DNA of 64,000 nucleotides from Paenibacillus solani (GCF_001277345.1 NZ_LIUT01000001.1:3420675-3484674); one strand, 5' to 3'. Shown: positions 8,894-19,313, numbered from the stretch's first letter. The notes: generated from the letters alone by a model not told the origin. Numbers and translations are program-made.

Positions 8894-9286
8894 CTAAGCA
8901 TCCACTTTATATTTGCTTAGTTTTTTGTCGAGAACCGCATACAAATTTAGAATGACCCGGTAGTTCGCTCCCAGATCTCCGAGGGAACCGCGAGACGCCG
9001 AATACATATCAACTGCACTGCGAACCGGGCTGATGCCGAGCACGGATACGGTAATGTCCAGTGTGCGCCCAAAGGAGGTTTTTTTCTCAAGCGTAATCTC
9101 TCCCACGGATTGAACCTCATGCAGTACTTTGTAACCCTGAATTTTTTTTAGTGTCGAGGAAACCTCTTCAAAACACTTTTCTTTTGATAGATTGTAATAA
9201 CGTGTCTTCAGCTTGGGATCTTTAGCACGGTCGCTTGTGCCGTCATAGCTGCGCACCAAACCAATTAGAACTCGTTTTAATGACAA
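8894..9286 (-). CDS. DUF1499 family protein
   Basis: A 130-residue soluble protein. Its end (SASRGSLGDLGANYRVILNLYAVLDKKL) matches the conserved DLGxNxxR region of DUF1499 proteins, whose function is unknown. I set the start at the TTG at 9284-9286, because AGGAGG lies 8 bases upstream. The frame stays open to 9424, but that extension runs through a separate promoter and over the terminator of the 6S RNA gene, so it is not coding. No signal peptide or membrane segment is seen. Confidence 0.7.
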   Translation of the reverse strand: MSLKRVLIGLVRSYDGTSDRAKDPKLKTRYYNLSKEKCFEEVSSTLKKIQGYKVLHEVQSVGEITLEKKTSFGRTLDITVSVLGISPVRSAVDMYSASRGSLGDLGANYRVILNLYAVLDKKLSKYKVDA

Positions 9287-9329
9287 AGACCGTTCCTCCT
9301 TTATAAATGACCGTTCCTTTCCATACTCT

Positions 9330-9357
9330 AGTTTAACATTGTTTATGCTTTCAGCAA
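9330..9357 (-). promoter_or_regulatory. Promoter of the DUF1499 gene
   Basis: On the minus strand TTGCTG (9352-9357) and TAAACT (9330-9335) are separated by 16 bases, between the 6S RNA terminator and the TTG start. Confidence 0.5.
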
Positions 9358-9373
9358 ACCATAATATACAGCA

Positions 9374-9418
9374 AAAAGGCACCCCTCTCATTTCGAGTTC
9401 GAAATAAAAGAGATGCCC
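9374..9418 (-). terminator. Terminator downstream of 6S RNA
   Basis: On the minus strand GGGCATCTCTTTTATTTCG pairs with the following CGAAATGAGAGGGGTGCC with some wobble, then a T run at 9374-9378. Confidence 0.8.
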
Positions 9419-9427
9419 ATTCATTGG

Positions 9428-9622
9428 TCTAACGAAACCCGCCTATGCCGTCCGGTAAACATTGTCTTCGAACCTGCTATAGCAGGTGGGTGACCGCAGA
9501 ACCGCTTATGAATTCCCCTTGTCATATAGACAGGGCATTCCAGCCACGGTTACATATAGATCTCCCTAGACATCGTCATTGGTTCAAAACAACGGAAAAC
9601 CGAAACGAACATCGCAGGATGT
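9428..9622 (-). ncRNA. ssrS: 6S RNA
   Basis: No protein is encoded here, yet a strong promoter on the minus strand points into it and a terminator follows. The transcript, about 195 nt, contains the block TGCGGTCACCCACCTGC followed by TATAGCAGGTTCGAAGAC, the apical stem typical of Firmicute 6S RNA, and forms a long imperfect rod. 6S RNA binds SigA RNA polymerase and imitates an open promoter. The exact ends are estimated from the promoter and terminator. The identification is from remembered family pattern; a covariance-model search would settle it. Bacillus species carry two 6S RNAs; only one is seen here. Confidence 0.8.
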
Positions 9623-9628
9623 AGTCTT

Positions 9629-9657
9629 ATTATAGGGGGTTTTGCCGCAAAAGTAAA
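9629..9657 (-). promoter_or_regulatory. Strong SigA promoter of 6S RNA
   Basis: On the minus strand TTTACT (9652-9657) and a consensus TATAAT (9629-9634) are separated by 17 bases. The expected start of transcription is near 9622. Confidence 0.8.
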
Positions 9658-9667
9658 CCTCTCCCCG

Positions 9668-10468
9668 CTAAGATTTCGATCCATTATCTTCCTTTTTGAC
9701 GGAATCCATGCTTTCCAGCAGTGCTTGCTCCGTCTCGGATTCTTCTTCTGCTTTCCTCATTCTCTCCTGTTGTTCCTGCATTTTGGTAAAGGTTGCATAG
9801 AAGTTAAAGAATGCAAACAGTGCCATCAGACAGAACAGGAAGAAGATGAACAGAACTGGCATTTGGGTACCGATATATGCCAAGACAGCGCTTCCGACCA
9901 AAGTCGTGAATACACGGAACGGCCTGATCAAGGTGAGAAGCACAGCATTTTTCAACAACTGCAGGGTCTTCATCTCATAATGAACGGTCATGGAGAAGAA
10001 ATTAAACAAGGATACAAACAACAGGATGAGCAGCACCAGCATGATGATACCGACAAGCTGGAATCCCTCAAGCTGTGTCATATACACGGTATAATCCACA
10101 TACATAATTACAAACAGAAGCGTATAAAAGATACCGCCAATCATACTCTGCTTGTAATTTTCCTTATATCCTCTGAAAAAAGTTTTGAACACCGGAACAT
10201 CGGGATTACCCATGACCCATTTGCGGACAACGGTAAACAAAGCCGCCGTAGCCGGAAATAATAGAAAAGGCGATAATATTCCCAGGAACCAATTCGACAG
10301 CAGCTGCTCATTATGAGCATCAGGCGTCTGAGCAGCCATAAGGAATTTGGTTAGAACGATAAACAAGAAGGGCGATGTACATATAACCCACAGAACGTTA
10401 GAAAAAGCAATTCGAGTAATCCATTCGGTGAGCTTATATAAGCCACCCATGGCTCCTTTCATTTCCAA
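9668..10468 (-). CDS. YesL-like DUF624 membrane protein
   Basis: About 266 residues with five or six hydrophobic helices and the DUF624 opening GAMGGLYKLTEWITRIAFSN, as in B. subtilis YesL. The C-terminus is charged and probably cytoplasmic (many Glu/Lys). The start is taken as TTG at 10466-10468, 8 bases after AGGAGG; the ATG six bases further is possible, while the long upstream extension to 10555 has no site. Function is not known; relatives often sit beside carbohydrate ABC transporter genes, but here there are none. Confidence 0.7.
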   Translation of the reverse strand: MEMKGAMGGLYKLTEWITRIAFSNVLWVICTSPFLFIVLTKFLMAAQTPDAHNEQLLSNWFLGILSPFLLFPATAALFTVVRKWVMGNPDVPVFKTFFRGYKENYKQSMIGGIFYTLLFVIMYVDYTVYMTQLEGFQLVGIIMLVLLILLFVSLFNFFSMTVHYEMKTLQLLKNAVLLTLIRPFRVFTTLVGSAVLAYIGTQMPVLFIFFLFCLMALFAFFNFYATFTKMQEQQERMRKAEEESETEQALLESMDSVKKEDNGSKS

Positions 10469-10656
10469 AATCGTTTCCTCCTCACTCAAATCATGCATGT
10501 ATCTATTAATATACCTTATTTTATGCATGCATTGCCAGAGCCTAATTTTCTTCAATCTGGGTATATATCCAATCCGGTACCGTTATTTCACCATACCATA
10601 TCACGTAATCCAAACAATCAAGTTGGTTATCCTAAATTACCGAGGAGGGATTATGT

Positions 10657-10761
10657 ATGTCTTGTGAAGGTGGCGGCGGTTACGGATACGGAAGTAATGT
10701 TGGTATTGTTCTGGTTCTGTTCATTCTGCTTGTAATCATTCTTAGCACATTCTATATCTAA
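10657..10761 (+). CDS. YjcZ-like small glycine-rich sporulation peptide
   Basis: A 34-residue peptide: a short MSCEGGGGYGYGSN head followed by one hydrophobic helix (VGIVLVLFILLVIILSTF). This is the layout of the YjcZ family of small spore-associated membrane peptides. GAGGAGG lies ahead of the ATG at 10657; an ATG four bases earlier is in another frame. A CATACCATA match to the SigK -10 pattern occurs at 10592-10600, but its -35 is not convincing. Confidence 0.75.
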   Translation: MSCEGGGGYGYGSNVGIVLVLFILLVIILSTFYI

Positions 10762-10804
10762 TCGGCTCTGGATGATCCAATCATCATGCTTAAACGCTGA
10801 ACAG

Positions 10805-10839
10805 TTAAGGGAGATGCACGCAAGGTGCATCTCCCTTAA
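10805..10839. repeat. Perfect inverted repeat after the YjcZ-like gene
   Basis: The 15-bp arms TTAAGGGAGATGCAC and GTGCATCTCCCTTAA enclose a 5-base loop. There is no T run, so this may be a weak or factor-assisted terminator, or an RNA-stabilising hairpin. Confidence 0.6.
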
Positions 10840-10846
10840 TCATGAA

Positions 10847-10891
10847 CAAAAGACGAAGCACGGCCTTTCAGAAAGGCAGTTACTTCGTCTT
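10847..10891 (-). terminator. Terminator of the DEAD-box helicase gene
   Basis: On the minus strand AGACGAAG...CTTCGTCT forms the outer stem, with GCCTTTCTGAAAGGC inside, followed by TTTTGTT. Confidence 0.75.
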
Positions 10892-10930
10892 ATGCTCGGT
10901 TACTTCAGAAAGAAGTCAACGATTTGTTCT

Positions 10931-12517
<1,587 letters not shown>

Positions 12518-12725
12518 ACTCCTTCTATACTGTGGACATCCACTTTCTTCTCTGTATTCTTAAGTAGTGGTAACGTTTATAGGCTTTCCCGGCCAGCAGG
12601 ATTTTCTGCATAAGGTGAACCGGTATATTTCTCTTATCACCAGTGTAAGGACTGGTTAATGTATAATCATCCTGATAAGCTTGCAAAGTTATCAATGTAA
12701 CGGACTACTCAAGAATATCCAATAC

Positions 12726-12734
12726 ATTATATCA
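12726..12734 (-). promoter_or_regulatory. Extended -10 promoter for the helicase gene
   Basis: On the minus strand TGATATAAT is a consensus TGn extended -10. No clear -35 is seen. It would give a leader of about 200 bases before the helicase start. Confidence 0.5.
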
Positions 12735-12795
12735 CAAAACAATTCTGGAATACCAGCAAGCTTAACGAAGTCATAATAACCGGGAGGTGATTCCT

Positions 12796-13617
12796 ATGTT
12801 GAAGCGTCTATGGACCTATTTGTCAATCGTGTTTGGCGGAATCTTTATTGCGGGTGGATTTAATTTGTTTCTGATTCCCCATCATTTACTTAGTGGCGGC
12901 GTATCCGGCGTGGCATTGATTATTGGATATTTCACGCCGCTTAATATCAGTATCCTGTATTTTGTACTTAATATACCGATCCTGATTGCAGGGTGGTTCA
13001 AGCTGGGCAAAAGATTCGTTGGTCTCAGCGTGCTCTCGGTTGTCGTAACAACCTTATTTCTGGAGTTTATCCCGGTTACTCCCGTTGCAACCGATATGCT
13101 GCTGTCTTCTGTGTTCGGCGGGGTGCTCGTCGGATTCGGTACCGGCCTTTCCTTTCGAGTTGGCGGTTCAACCGGGGGATTTGATATCATCGGCTCCATC
13201 GTGACCAAGTATCGCGATTTTCCTGTTGGCAGTGTGCTTGTAACACTCAATGCCATCGTCATTATGGCAGTTGCTTATTTGGAGCAAGACTGGAATCTGG
13301 CGCTCGCCTCCATGGCTTCCATCTATGTCGCCGGTAAAATGGTGGATATGCTTCACGTTAGCCATATCAAGGTTACCGTGTTTATTGTTACGAACCAAAC
13401 GGAGGCCTTGCTCGAAAAGCTGCTTAAGCGTCCCCGCGGCATAACCAAGATCAAAACCGAAGGCGCTTTTAGCCATAAAGAGAAGGATATGCTCATGACG
13501 GTTACGACTCGGTATGAGCTGGCTGAGCTGAAGCAAATCATCACAGAAACAGACCCCGGGGCTTTCGTAAACATCGTGGAAACTACAGCGGTCATGGGAC
13601 AATTCCGCAAAAACTAA
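12796..13617 (+). CDS. YitT family membrane protein
   Basis: A 273-residue protein with a YitT domain (about five membrane helices, including a GGIFIAGGFNLFLIPHHLLSGG start and GLSFRVGGSTGGFDIIG) and a cytoplasmic DUF2179 domain at the C-terminus (TRYELAELKQIITETDPGAFVNI). The family is widespread in Bacillales and its function is undefined. The start is the ATG at 12796, eight bases after GGGAGG; an upstream in-frame GTG at 12787 overlaps the ribosome-binding site. It is divergent from the helicase gene. Confidence 0.88.
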   Translation: MLKRLWTYLSIVFGGIFIAGGFNLFLIPHHLLSGGVSGVALIIGYFTPLNISILYFVLNIPILIAGWFKLGKRFVGLSVLSVVVTTLFLEFIPVTPVATDMLLSSVFGGVLVGFGTGLSFRVGGSTGGFDIIGSIVTKYRDFPVGSVLVTLNAIVIMAVAYLEQDWNLALASMASIYVAGKMVDMLHVSHIKVTVFIVTNQTEALLEKLLKRPRGITKIKTEGAFSHKEKDMLMTVTTRYELAELKQIITETDPGAFVNIVETTAVMGQFRKN

Positions 13618-13649
13618 ATGTTTCATCCTGTGAAGAATCGGTAAATATG

Positions 13650-13658
13650 TGGTATAAT
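13650..13658 (+). promoter_or_regulatory. Extended -10 promoter ahead of a small gene
   Basis: TGGTATAAT (13650-13658) has the TGn extension and a consensus -10. It would start a transcript with a ~125-base leader to the small gene at 13790. Confidence 0.5.
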
Positions 13659-13789
13659 ATTTATGCGCGGTTCCTACAATATTCATGAGATCTGTTTCCC
13701 GGGCATCCTTTTGGCCCAATTTTAATTGTTTTTCCGTTTTACAGAAGAACGTCCTGCCTAACCAATTTGGAGGGAAAGGGTGATTTTGG

Positions 13790-13984
13790 ATGGAAATGGA
13801 AACGGTAAAATTGTCACAAATCGTCATGAAGTGGTTCCCGGAAATGATACCGTTCTTCAGGCAGAACGAGCTGAATTCCATGATCGTTCTTAGGGACGGG
13901 CTGAGGATTTTGGAGCAGGAGGACGCTCTTGAAATTATTCAGTTCAGCATTTGCGAGCATCAGAATCAAACTCCGCTTCATTAA
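13790..13984 (+). CDS. Hypothetical 64-residue protein
   Basis: I do not recognise this protein. It is mixed alpha/beta in composition (SQIVMKWFPEMIPFFRQNELNS, then LRDGLRILEQEDALEIIQF), with no signal peptide or cysteine motif. It is supported as a gene by its own promoter-like sequence, an AAAGGGTGAT site before ATG, and a clean terminator 30 bases after the stop. An ATG two codons later is also possible. Confidence 0.55.
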   Translation: MEMETVKLSQIVMKWFPEMIPFFRQNELNSMIVLRDGLRILEQEDALEIIQFSICEHQNQTPLH

Positions 13985-14353
13985 ATTTATGCAATGCGTG
14001 ACATTCGCACGACGAATGCCGTTATTTTCCGGTTAAATCCGCCGGTGAATAACGGCATTTTTTTGTGAGTAAATGTAAATGACTATAAGCACGTATTTCC
14101 CACCCGACAAAGGACTACAGCATTCTCCTCCAGCTATTTATTTCTTTTGTACTTATGCTTTTCTCCCAAACTTCATATGTTAACTTGATAAATTTCGATA
14201 ATTTCCGTTTAAAAAGCCCCTCCCCCGTTTAATAAACTAAGTACGCTCGCCCATCGTTGCCAATTTTTTGTCGAATGTAACAATCCTGTTCTTTTTGAGC
14301 GCATCCGTTCCTTTATAATCATAGTGTGAATGTACACAAGGGAGAGAGTAATT
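13985..14353 (+). other. Intergenic region with terminator and weak promoter
   Basis: After the terminator at 14014-14065 there is an AT-rich stretch with no gene. TATAAT at 14314-14319 is a likely -10 for the following hydrolase gene, with no good -35. Confidence 0.5.
14014..14065 (+). terminator. Terminator of the 64-residue protein gene
   Basis: The arms AATGCCGTTATT (14015-14026) and AATAACGGCATT (14048-14059) are followed by a run of seven T. Confidence 0.9.
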
Positions 14354-15541
14354 ATGAATATCATCTTGGCTTTATTCATCTTGGCCTCTGCAGGCTTAAG
14401 CGGTTCAGGGGCGCAAGAAGACAATCTTGGCACCAAACTGCAGGCATCTATTAATACCGCCATGATTCAAGGCATACACCAAAGCAACCAATCAAACCAG
14501 GGCGAGAGCGGCATGAAGCCTAATACCACAACGATCGATCCGCAAATTGACGCACCTAAAGTCAAGGGGATTTATGTAACAGCTTATAGCGCAGGCGGCT
14601 CCAGAATGAATCAACTCGTGGATTTGATGGACAGTACCGATCTTAACGCCATGGTCATCGATATTAAGGATGATGAAGGATACATAACCTACAAGACCGA
14701 TAATCCGAAACTGCAGGAACTCGGCAAACCCCAGCCTTTTATTAAAGACATGGACCAGCTTATGAAACGGTTGAAAAAGCATGATATTTATCCGATCGCC
14801 AGGATTGTAGTATTCAAGGATACGATCCTCGCCAAGAAAAACCCCGAGCTGTCCTTCCGTAAGGGAGACGGCAGCGTATGGGCTAACGGCGGCGGCGACA
14901 GCTTCGTCAACCCCTACAGCAAGGAAGTTTGGGATTATAACATTGAAATTGCCAAGGAAGCTGCAAAGCTGGGTTTCAAAGAAATCCAGTTTGATTATGT
15001 CCGTTTTCCGGAAGGCTTCGAGAAACGCGCCGATTCCCTGAAGTACACCAAGACAGAACAATCTCGCGTGGATGTCATTTCCGACTTCGTGCAATATGCA
15101 CGTGAAGAGTTGGCACCGCTCGGCATACGTGTATCTGTCGATATTTTCGGTTATGCCGCCTCCGTGCCAGCTGCGGAAGGCATCGGGCAGGATTTCGTCA
15201 AAATTTCCAAAAATGTTGATATCATCAGCCCCATGGTATACCCAAGTCATTATACGGCAGGTTGGTTCGGCTCCCCTGTACCGGACAAGGCTCCTTATCA
15301 GACCATTAAGGGCTCCATGGAGGATACCCACAAGAAGCTGAAGGAATTGGGAGAACAAAAACCCATTATAAGACCTTGGATTCAGGACTTTACCGCCAGT
15401 TGGCTTGGAAGCGGAAATTATGCTAAATATGGTAAAAAGGAAGTTGAGGAGCAGATTCGTGCCCTGAAGGATACGAATGTGGATGAGTATTTACTTTGGA
15501 ATGCTTCCAACCGATATACAGAAGGCGTCAATCATAAATAA
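14354..15541 (+). CDS. Secreted putative glycoside hydrolase (DUF4015 / GH13-like barrel)
   Basis: A 395-residue protein with a signal peptide (MNIILALFILASAGLSGSGA), a short linker and a TIM-barrel domain beginning at VKGIYVTAYSAGG. The stretches LNAMVIDIKDDEGYI, FKEIQFDYVRFPEG, VSVDIFGY and DIISPMVYPSHY are typical of the PF13200 'putative glycosyl hydrolase' family, with conserved Asp/Tyr residues at strand ends. The start at 14354 follows GGGAGAGAG; eight earlier residues have no site. The substrate is not known. It is a single-gene unit with its own terminator. Confidence 0.8.
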   Translation: MNIILALFILASAGLSGSGAQEDNLGTKLQASINTAMIQGIHQSNQSNQGESGMKPNTTTIDPQIDAPKVKGIYVTAYSAGGSRMNQLVDLMDSTDLNAMVIDIKDDEGYITYKTDNPKLQELGKPQPFIKDMDQLMKRLKKHDIYPIARIVVFKDTILAKKNPELSFRKGDGSVWANGGGDSFVNPYSKEVWDYNIEIAKEAAKLGFKEIQFDYVRFPEGFEKRADSLKYTKTEQSRVDVISDFVQYAREELAPLGIRVSVDIFGYAASVPAAEGIGQDFVKISKNVDIISPMVYPSHYTAGWFGSPVPDKAPYQTIKGSMEDTHKKLKELGEQKPIIRPWIQDFTASWLGSGNYAKYGKKEVEEQIRALKDTNVDEYLLWNASNRYTEGVNHK

Positions 15542-15555
15542 TATCGATCATTCAT

Positions 15556-15597
15556 AGATAAAGGGCAAGCCATATTGATGGCTTGCCCTTTATCTAT
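15556..15597 (+). terminator. Terminator of the putative glycoside hydrolase gene
   Basis: The perfect 17-bp arms AGATAAAGGGCAAGCCA (15556-15572) and TGGCTTGCCCTTTATCT (15579-15595) form the hairpin. Confidence 0.85.
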
Positions 15598-15691
15598 TCT
15601 GGAGAGCTCTCTTGACAGGAGATGCTATGATGAATCATGGGAGTGAGTTATCCTTGCCCCCTTCATTCCAATTAAGAAAGGCTAATCATCC

Positions 15692-17041
15692 ATGCAGCAG
15701 ACGTTTACAACAAGCGGAAGGCTGAAGCAGTTTGCGATCATTCTGATCCCCATACTGGTTACACAGCTTGCCTTATCGGCTATTACTTTTTTTGATACCA
15801 ATATGTCCGGAAAATTCAGCTCAATCGACTTGGCAGGTGTAGCAATCGCTACAAGCATCTGGATTCCGGTTCAAACCGGGCTTAGCGGCATCCTGATGGG
15901 GATTACCCCTATCGTGTCACAACTGGTTGGCCGGAAACAGGAGGATAAAGTCGCTTATCAGGTGAACCAGGCGCTATGGTTGTCTATCTTGCTTGCGGTC
16001 ATTGTACTTGGGATCGGGTATCTTGTGGTACCAGGCATTCTTGGTGCTATGCAGCTCGAGCCGGAGGTCCGAAGAGTCGCCTCGCAATTTCTTGCCGCCA
16101 TATCGTTAGGCATCATTCCGCTGTTTGCCTACACCGTGCTCCGCAGCTTCATCGATGCCTTGGGACAAACCAAAATTTCCATGATCATTACCCTTATCAC
16201 CCTGCCGGTGAATGTCAGTCTCAATGCGCTGTTCATCTATGGATTCTGGGGCTTCCCTAGACTGGGAGGCGTTGGCGCTGGTATTGCTTCTGCCATTACA
16301 TACTGGACCGTTCTTGTGATTGCCATCGTGATCATTCATAAAAAGCACCCTTTTACTTCATTCGGCATCTTCCACAAGCTTCAGGGAATGTCTTGGGCAG
16401 CATGGAAAGACCTTCTGAGAATTGGTGTGCCCATCGGGTTCTCCATCTTTCTCGAAACCGCAGTTTTTGCGGCCGTCACGCTGCTTATGAGCAGCTTCGA
16501 CACCGCAACCATTGCCGCACATCAAGCTGCCCTGAATTTCGCTACGACACTGTACATGCTGCCGCTGAGCATATGCATGAGTCTAACGATCCTTGTAGGT
16601 TATGAAGTAGGTTCTGGACGGACAAAGGATGCTTGGAAGTATGCCAAACTCGGGATCGGCACAGCTGTTATCCTGTCATTAATCACCGCTGTCATCCTGT
16701 TTATGGCCGGTCGTCAGGTTGCTGGTTTATATTCCAACGAGCCTGAGGTTGTGGCATTGATCCAGCATTTCCTGATATTTGCGATCTTCTTTCAGATTTC
16801 CGATGCGATCGCGACACCGACTCAAGGAGCGCTGCGCGGCTACAAAGATGTCAACGTCGCCTTTATGCTCGCATTTCTGTCGTTCTGGATCATCGGGCTG
16901 CCTGTTGGATATGTCCTTGCCAACTATACGGACTGGCAGGCCTTTGGCTACTGGATCGGTTTAATAACGGGTTTAGCGGTCGGTGCTGTCCTCATGCTGA
17001 TGCGTTTAGTCAAAGTCCAGCGCAAATTCGCTCGCCAGTAA
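15692..17041 (+). CDS. norM: MATE family multidrug efflux protein, NorM-like
   Basis: A 449-residue protein with twelve membrane helices in two MatE repeats. The opening ILIPILVTQLALSAITFFDTNMSG and the GVGAGIASAITYW segment are typical of NorM-type Na+/H+-coupled drug exporters, closest in style to B. subtilis YojI. The ATG has an AAGAAAGG site. It lies alone, between two terminators. Confidence 0.9.
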   Translation: MQQTFTTSGRLKQFAIILIPILVTQLALSAITFFDTNMSGKFSSIDLAGVAIATSIWIPVQTGLSGILMGITPIVSQLVGRKQEDKVAYQVNQALWLSILLAVIVLGIGYLVVPGILGAMQLEPEVRRVASQFLAAISLGIIPLFAYTVLRSFIDALGQTKISMIITLITLPVNVSLNALFIYGFWGFPRLGGVGAGIASAITYWTVLVIAIVIIHKKHPFTSFGIFHKLQGMSWAAWKDLLRIGVPIGFSIFLETAVFAAVTLLMSSFDTATIAAHQAALNFATTLYMLPLSICMSLTILVGYEVGSGRTKDAWKYAKLGIGTAVILSLITAVILFMAGRQVAGLYSNEPEVVALIQHFLIFAIFFQISDAIATPTQGALRGYKDVNVAFMLAFLSFWIIGLPVGYVLANYTDWQAFGYWIGLITGLAVGAVLMLMRLVKVQRKFARQ

Positions 17042-17100
17042 GCAGCTTGCGTCTCAATCTGATTCATAAGAGAACCGTAAAGTAATACGCTTGAACTAAC

Positions 17101-17152
17101 AAAAGACCGTCCCTGATCAGAATTCATTCTGAATCGGTAGACGGTCTTTTTG
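17101..17152 (+). terminator. Terminator between the MATE gene and pfkA
   Basis: The arms AAAAGACCGTC (17101-17111) and GACGGTCTTTT (17140-17150) enclose a second small stem; T residues follow on the plus strand and the A-rich side allows reverse use. Confidence 0.85.
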
Positions 17153-17185
17153 AAATACAGCTTCTATATTCACTAAGCTGCCTGA

Positions 17186-18157
17186 TTATTGAGACAAGCG
17201 AAGTGCCAAATCATACAGATCGCGGTCAAATTCCTTCTTGGTGTTCACAACCTTATCGATGTCTGTGAGGACCAGTTCGCCTTTGATTATACCGCATCCT
17301 TTATCGGATTGGCCGTCAATCAGACTGCGAACCGCAAAATCGCCAAGACGGCTGGCCAAATTACGGTCAAATGGGGTTGGAGCTCCACCGCGCTGAATAT
17401 GGCCGAGCACCGTTACACGGGCATCGATTGAAGCATGGCATTCCTTCAGATCACGAACGACATCCTCGCCGCGTCCGACGCCTTCCGCCACAATGATGAT
17501 GCTGTGACGCTTACCCTTCGCAAAATTCTCCTGCAGCCGGGCAGCCACTTCCTTCAGGTCGTACTTCACTTCCGGAACCAGAATGGTCTCTGCTCCCGAG
17601 GCCAGTCCGGCATGAAGGGCGATGTCGCCGCAGTGACGTCCCATTACCTCTACAACAGAGGAGCGCGCATGCGAAGACATAGTATCACGCAATTTGTTTA
17701 CTGCGTCTACAACGACGTTGACGGCAGTGTCAAAGCCAATTGTATAATCGGTAAAGGAGATATCGTTGTCAATCGTACCTGGAAGGCCCATCGTTTTGAT
17801 TCCGAGTTTACTCAGTTTGTTTGCACCTTGGTATGAACCGTCTCCACCGATAACGACCAGTCCATCAATGCCATGCTCATTCAGAATGTCAGCGCCCTTC
17901 TGCTGGCCTTCCGGTGTCTTAAAATCTTGACTGCGGGCAGAACGAAGGATCGTACCTCCACGCTGGATAATATCCCCTACACTGCGCAGATCCATAGGAA
18001 TAATGTCATTCTCCAAAAGCCCTTGAAAACCGCGTTGAATTCCATAAACCTCAAGTCCATAATACAAACCGCTTCGAACAACGGCGCGAAGTGCGGCGTT
18101 CATACCTTGAGAATCGCCACCACTTGTAAGAACTGCTATTTTTTTAACTTCTGCCAT
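17186..18157 (-). CDS. pfkA: 6-phosphofructokinase
   Basis: A 323-residue ATP-dependent phosphofructokinase, which phosphorylates fructose 6-phosphate in glycolysis. The ATP loop reads TSGGDSQGMNA, the GGDGS motif is present, and the catalytic loop is PGTIDND. Two positions differ from the classical Bacillus enzyme: Gln for Pro in GGDSPGMN, and Ser for Pro after TIDNDI. The start is ATG at 18157 behind AAGGAGG. It follows the terpene synthase gene by 22 bases on the same strand, and the usual partner pyk is absent, so this may be a second pfk copy. That is inference. Confidence 0.9.
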   Translation of the reverse strand: MAEVKKIAVLTSGGDSQGMNAALRAVVRSGLYYGLEVYGIQRGFQGLLENDIIPMDLRSVGDIIQRGGTILRSARSQDFKTPEGQQKGADILNEHGIDGLVVIGGDGSYQGANKLSKLGIKTMGLPGTIDNDISFTDYTIGFDTAVNVVVDAVNKLRDTMSSHARSSVVEVMGRHCGDIALHAGLASGAETILVPEVKYDLKEVAARLQENFAKGKRHSIIIVAEGVGRGEDVVRDLKECHASIDARVTVLGHIQRGGAPTPFDRNLASRLGDFAVRSLIDGQSDKGCGIIKGELVLTDIDKVVNTKKEFDRDLYDLALRLSQ

Positions 18158-18179
18158 GATTCTTATTCCTCCTTCAATG

Positions 18180-19262
18180 TCACTCATACTTATGCTTGCG
18201 AATCCATCGGCTGTTGACGTAGAAGAAAATACGTGCCATCGGGCTATTCTTCATCAAACGCTTGGATGCGGTGCGAACCAGCTGCTGCTCGCTGACTTTG
18301 GGATCGGATAAATATAACGCCAGTAACCCCTCAATGATCATACGATGAAACGTGGTCGAGGGAATTGTTCTGACATCCTTCCGGGCCCATTCAACAATGG
18401 AAGCAATCCGGCTCAGCATCATATCGGCGTCTTCATAATAATTACAGAAGTTCAGATCGCCGCCCAGCCTGTCTTCGTCTTGATCAATAAGATAATCCAG
18501 CATAATGTGGAGACTGCATACATTCGGAAAATAAGACGCATGGATCGAAGATGCATCCTCGTCATCCAGAAACGGATCGGTTGCAGCCAGAAAGAGCATA
18601 AATACACCCAAAGTTGAGCCTGTAGCAGCAGCGAACTCGTTCCACCTCAAATGAGGCGTTCGATGTGCATGCAGGGACCACCATTCGAGCAGCGCCGCTT
18701 CTCTCTTATCCGGATGGATATGCTTATATACCTGAAGATCGGTATACAGTCCTGCCAGATCCCTTATGTAAGGCTTTGCTGCGTCATACCCAGATAATTC
18801 ATTAATACATGCCCGGCATTTCTGCACTAGACGGAGAAGATATCCTCCATCCTCTCTCTCGGTGCGGAGTGCATAATAATCAGCCGGCTCCGCTTCTGGC
18901 GTAACAGCATCCAGCATGGATTGATGAAGCAATCTGAAATCTGCCGGATCGAGTGAGGTGCTGCGGTCACATAAATTATCAAGGTAGTCACTTATCGTCT
19001 GGTAAGCCACAATCAATGGAATGAGTATATGCTTCTCCGGCAGATTGGCTGCGGCATAAACAGCTCCGCCCTGACAATGAAACCGTTTGGTCTCTATGCT
19101 GGCAAGAGCCTGTTTACGAAGCTCCTCATCCGGAATTTGCTCAGCCTCCCGGCGCCATTTATCCAATTCGATCCGCACTTCCGGGAGTATAAATTTGTAA
19201 ACCCGGGTCATTAGTCCGACCGGACTGCGCGGAACCTTACGGCTTAGCTCTTGATTATTCAA
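18180..19262 (-). CDS. ytpB: Tetraprenyl-beta-curcumene synthase family (YtpB, DUF2600)
   Basis: About 360 residues, all-helical, with the conserved DYLDNLCDRSTSLDP block and LHIMLDYLIDQDEDRLGGDLNF, the Asp-rich motifs of the class IB terpene synthase YtpB. In B. subtilis YtpB makes C35 tetraprenyl-beta-curcumene. I prefer the TTG start at 19260-19262, nine bases after GTGGAGG; ATG at 19280 is the alternative but has no site. A good promoter lies upstream. It is co-directional with pfkA, 22 bases apart, an unexpected pairing of terpene and glycolytic genes. Confidence 0.85.
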   Translation of the reverse strand: MNNQELSRKVPRSPVGLMTRVYKFILPEVRIELDKWRREAEQIPDEELRKQALASIETKRFHCQGGAVYAAANLPEKHILIPLIVAYQTISDYLDNLCDRSTSLDPADFRLLHQSMLDAVTPEAEPADYYALRTEREDGGYLLRLVQKCRACINELSGYDAAKPYIRDLAGLYTDLQVYKHIHPDKREAALLEWWSLHAHRTPHLRWNEFAAATGSTLGVFMLFLAATDPFLDDEDASSIHASYFPNVCSLHIMLDYLIDQDEDRLGGDLNFCNYYEDADMMLSRIASIVEWARKDVRTIPSTTFHRMIIEGLLALYLSDPKVSEQQLVRTASKRLMKNSPMARIFFYVNSRWIRKHKYE

Positions 19263-19313
19263 TGAACTCTGCCTCCACATGGTTGTCTTTTTATCCCTAT
19301 CCAAATCACCACT

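Noticed and set aside
8894..9424. 176-residue version of the DUF1499 protein
   Set aside because: The extra N-terminal part crosses a promoter and the 6S RNA terminator and has no ribosome-binding site; the TTG at 9286 does.
14492..15358. 288-codon minus-strand frame
   Set aside because: It is entirely antisense to the putative glycoside hydrolase, with no start signal and no family features.
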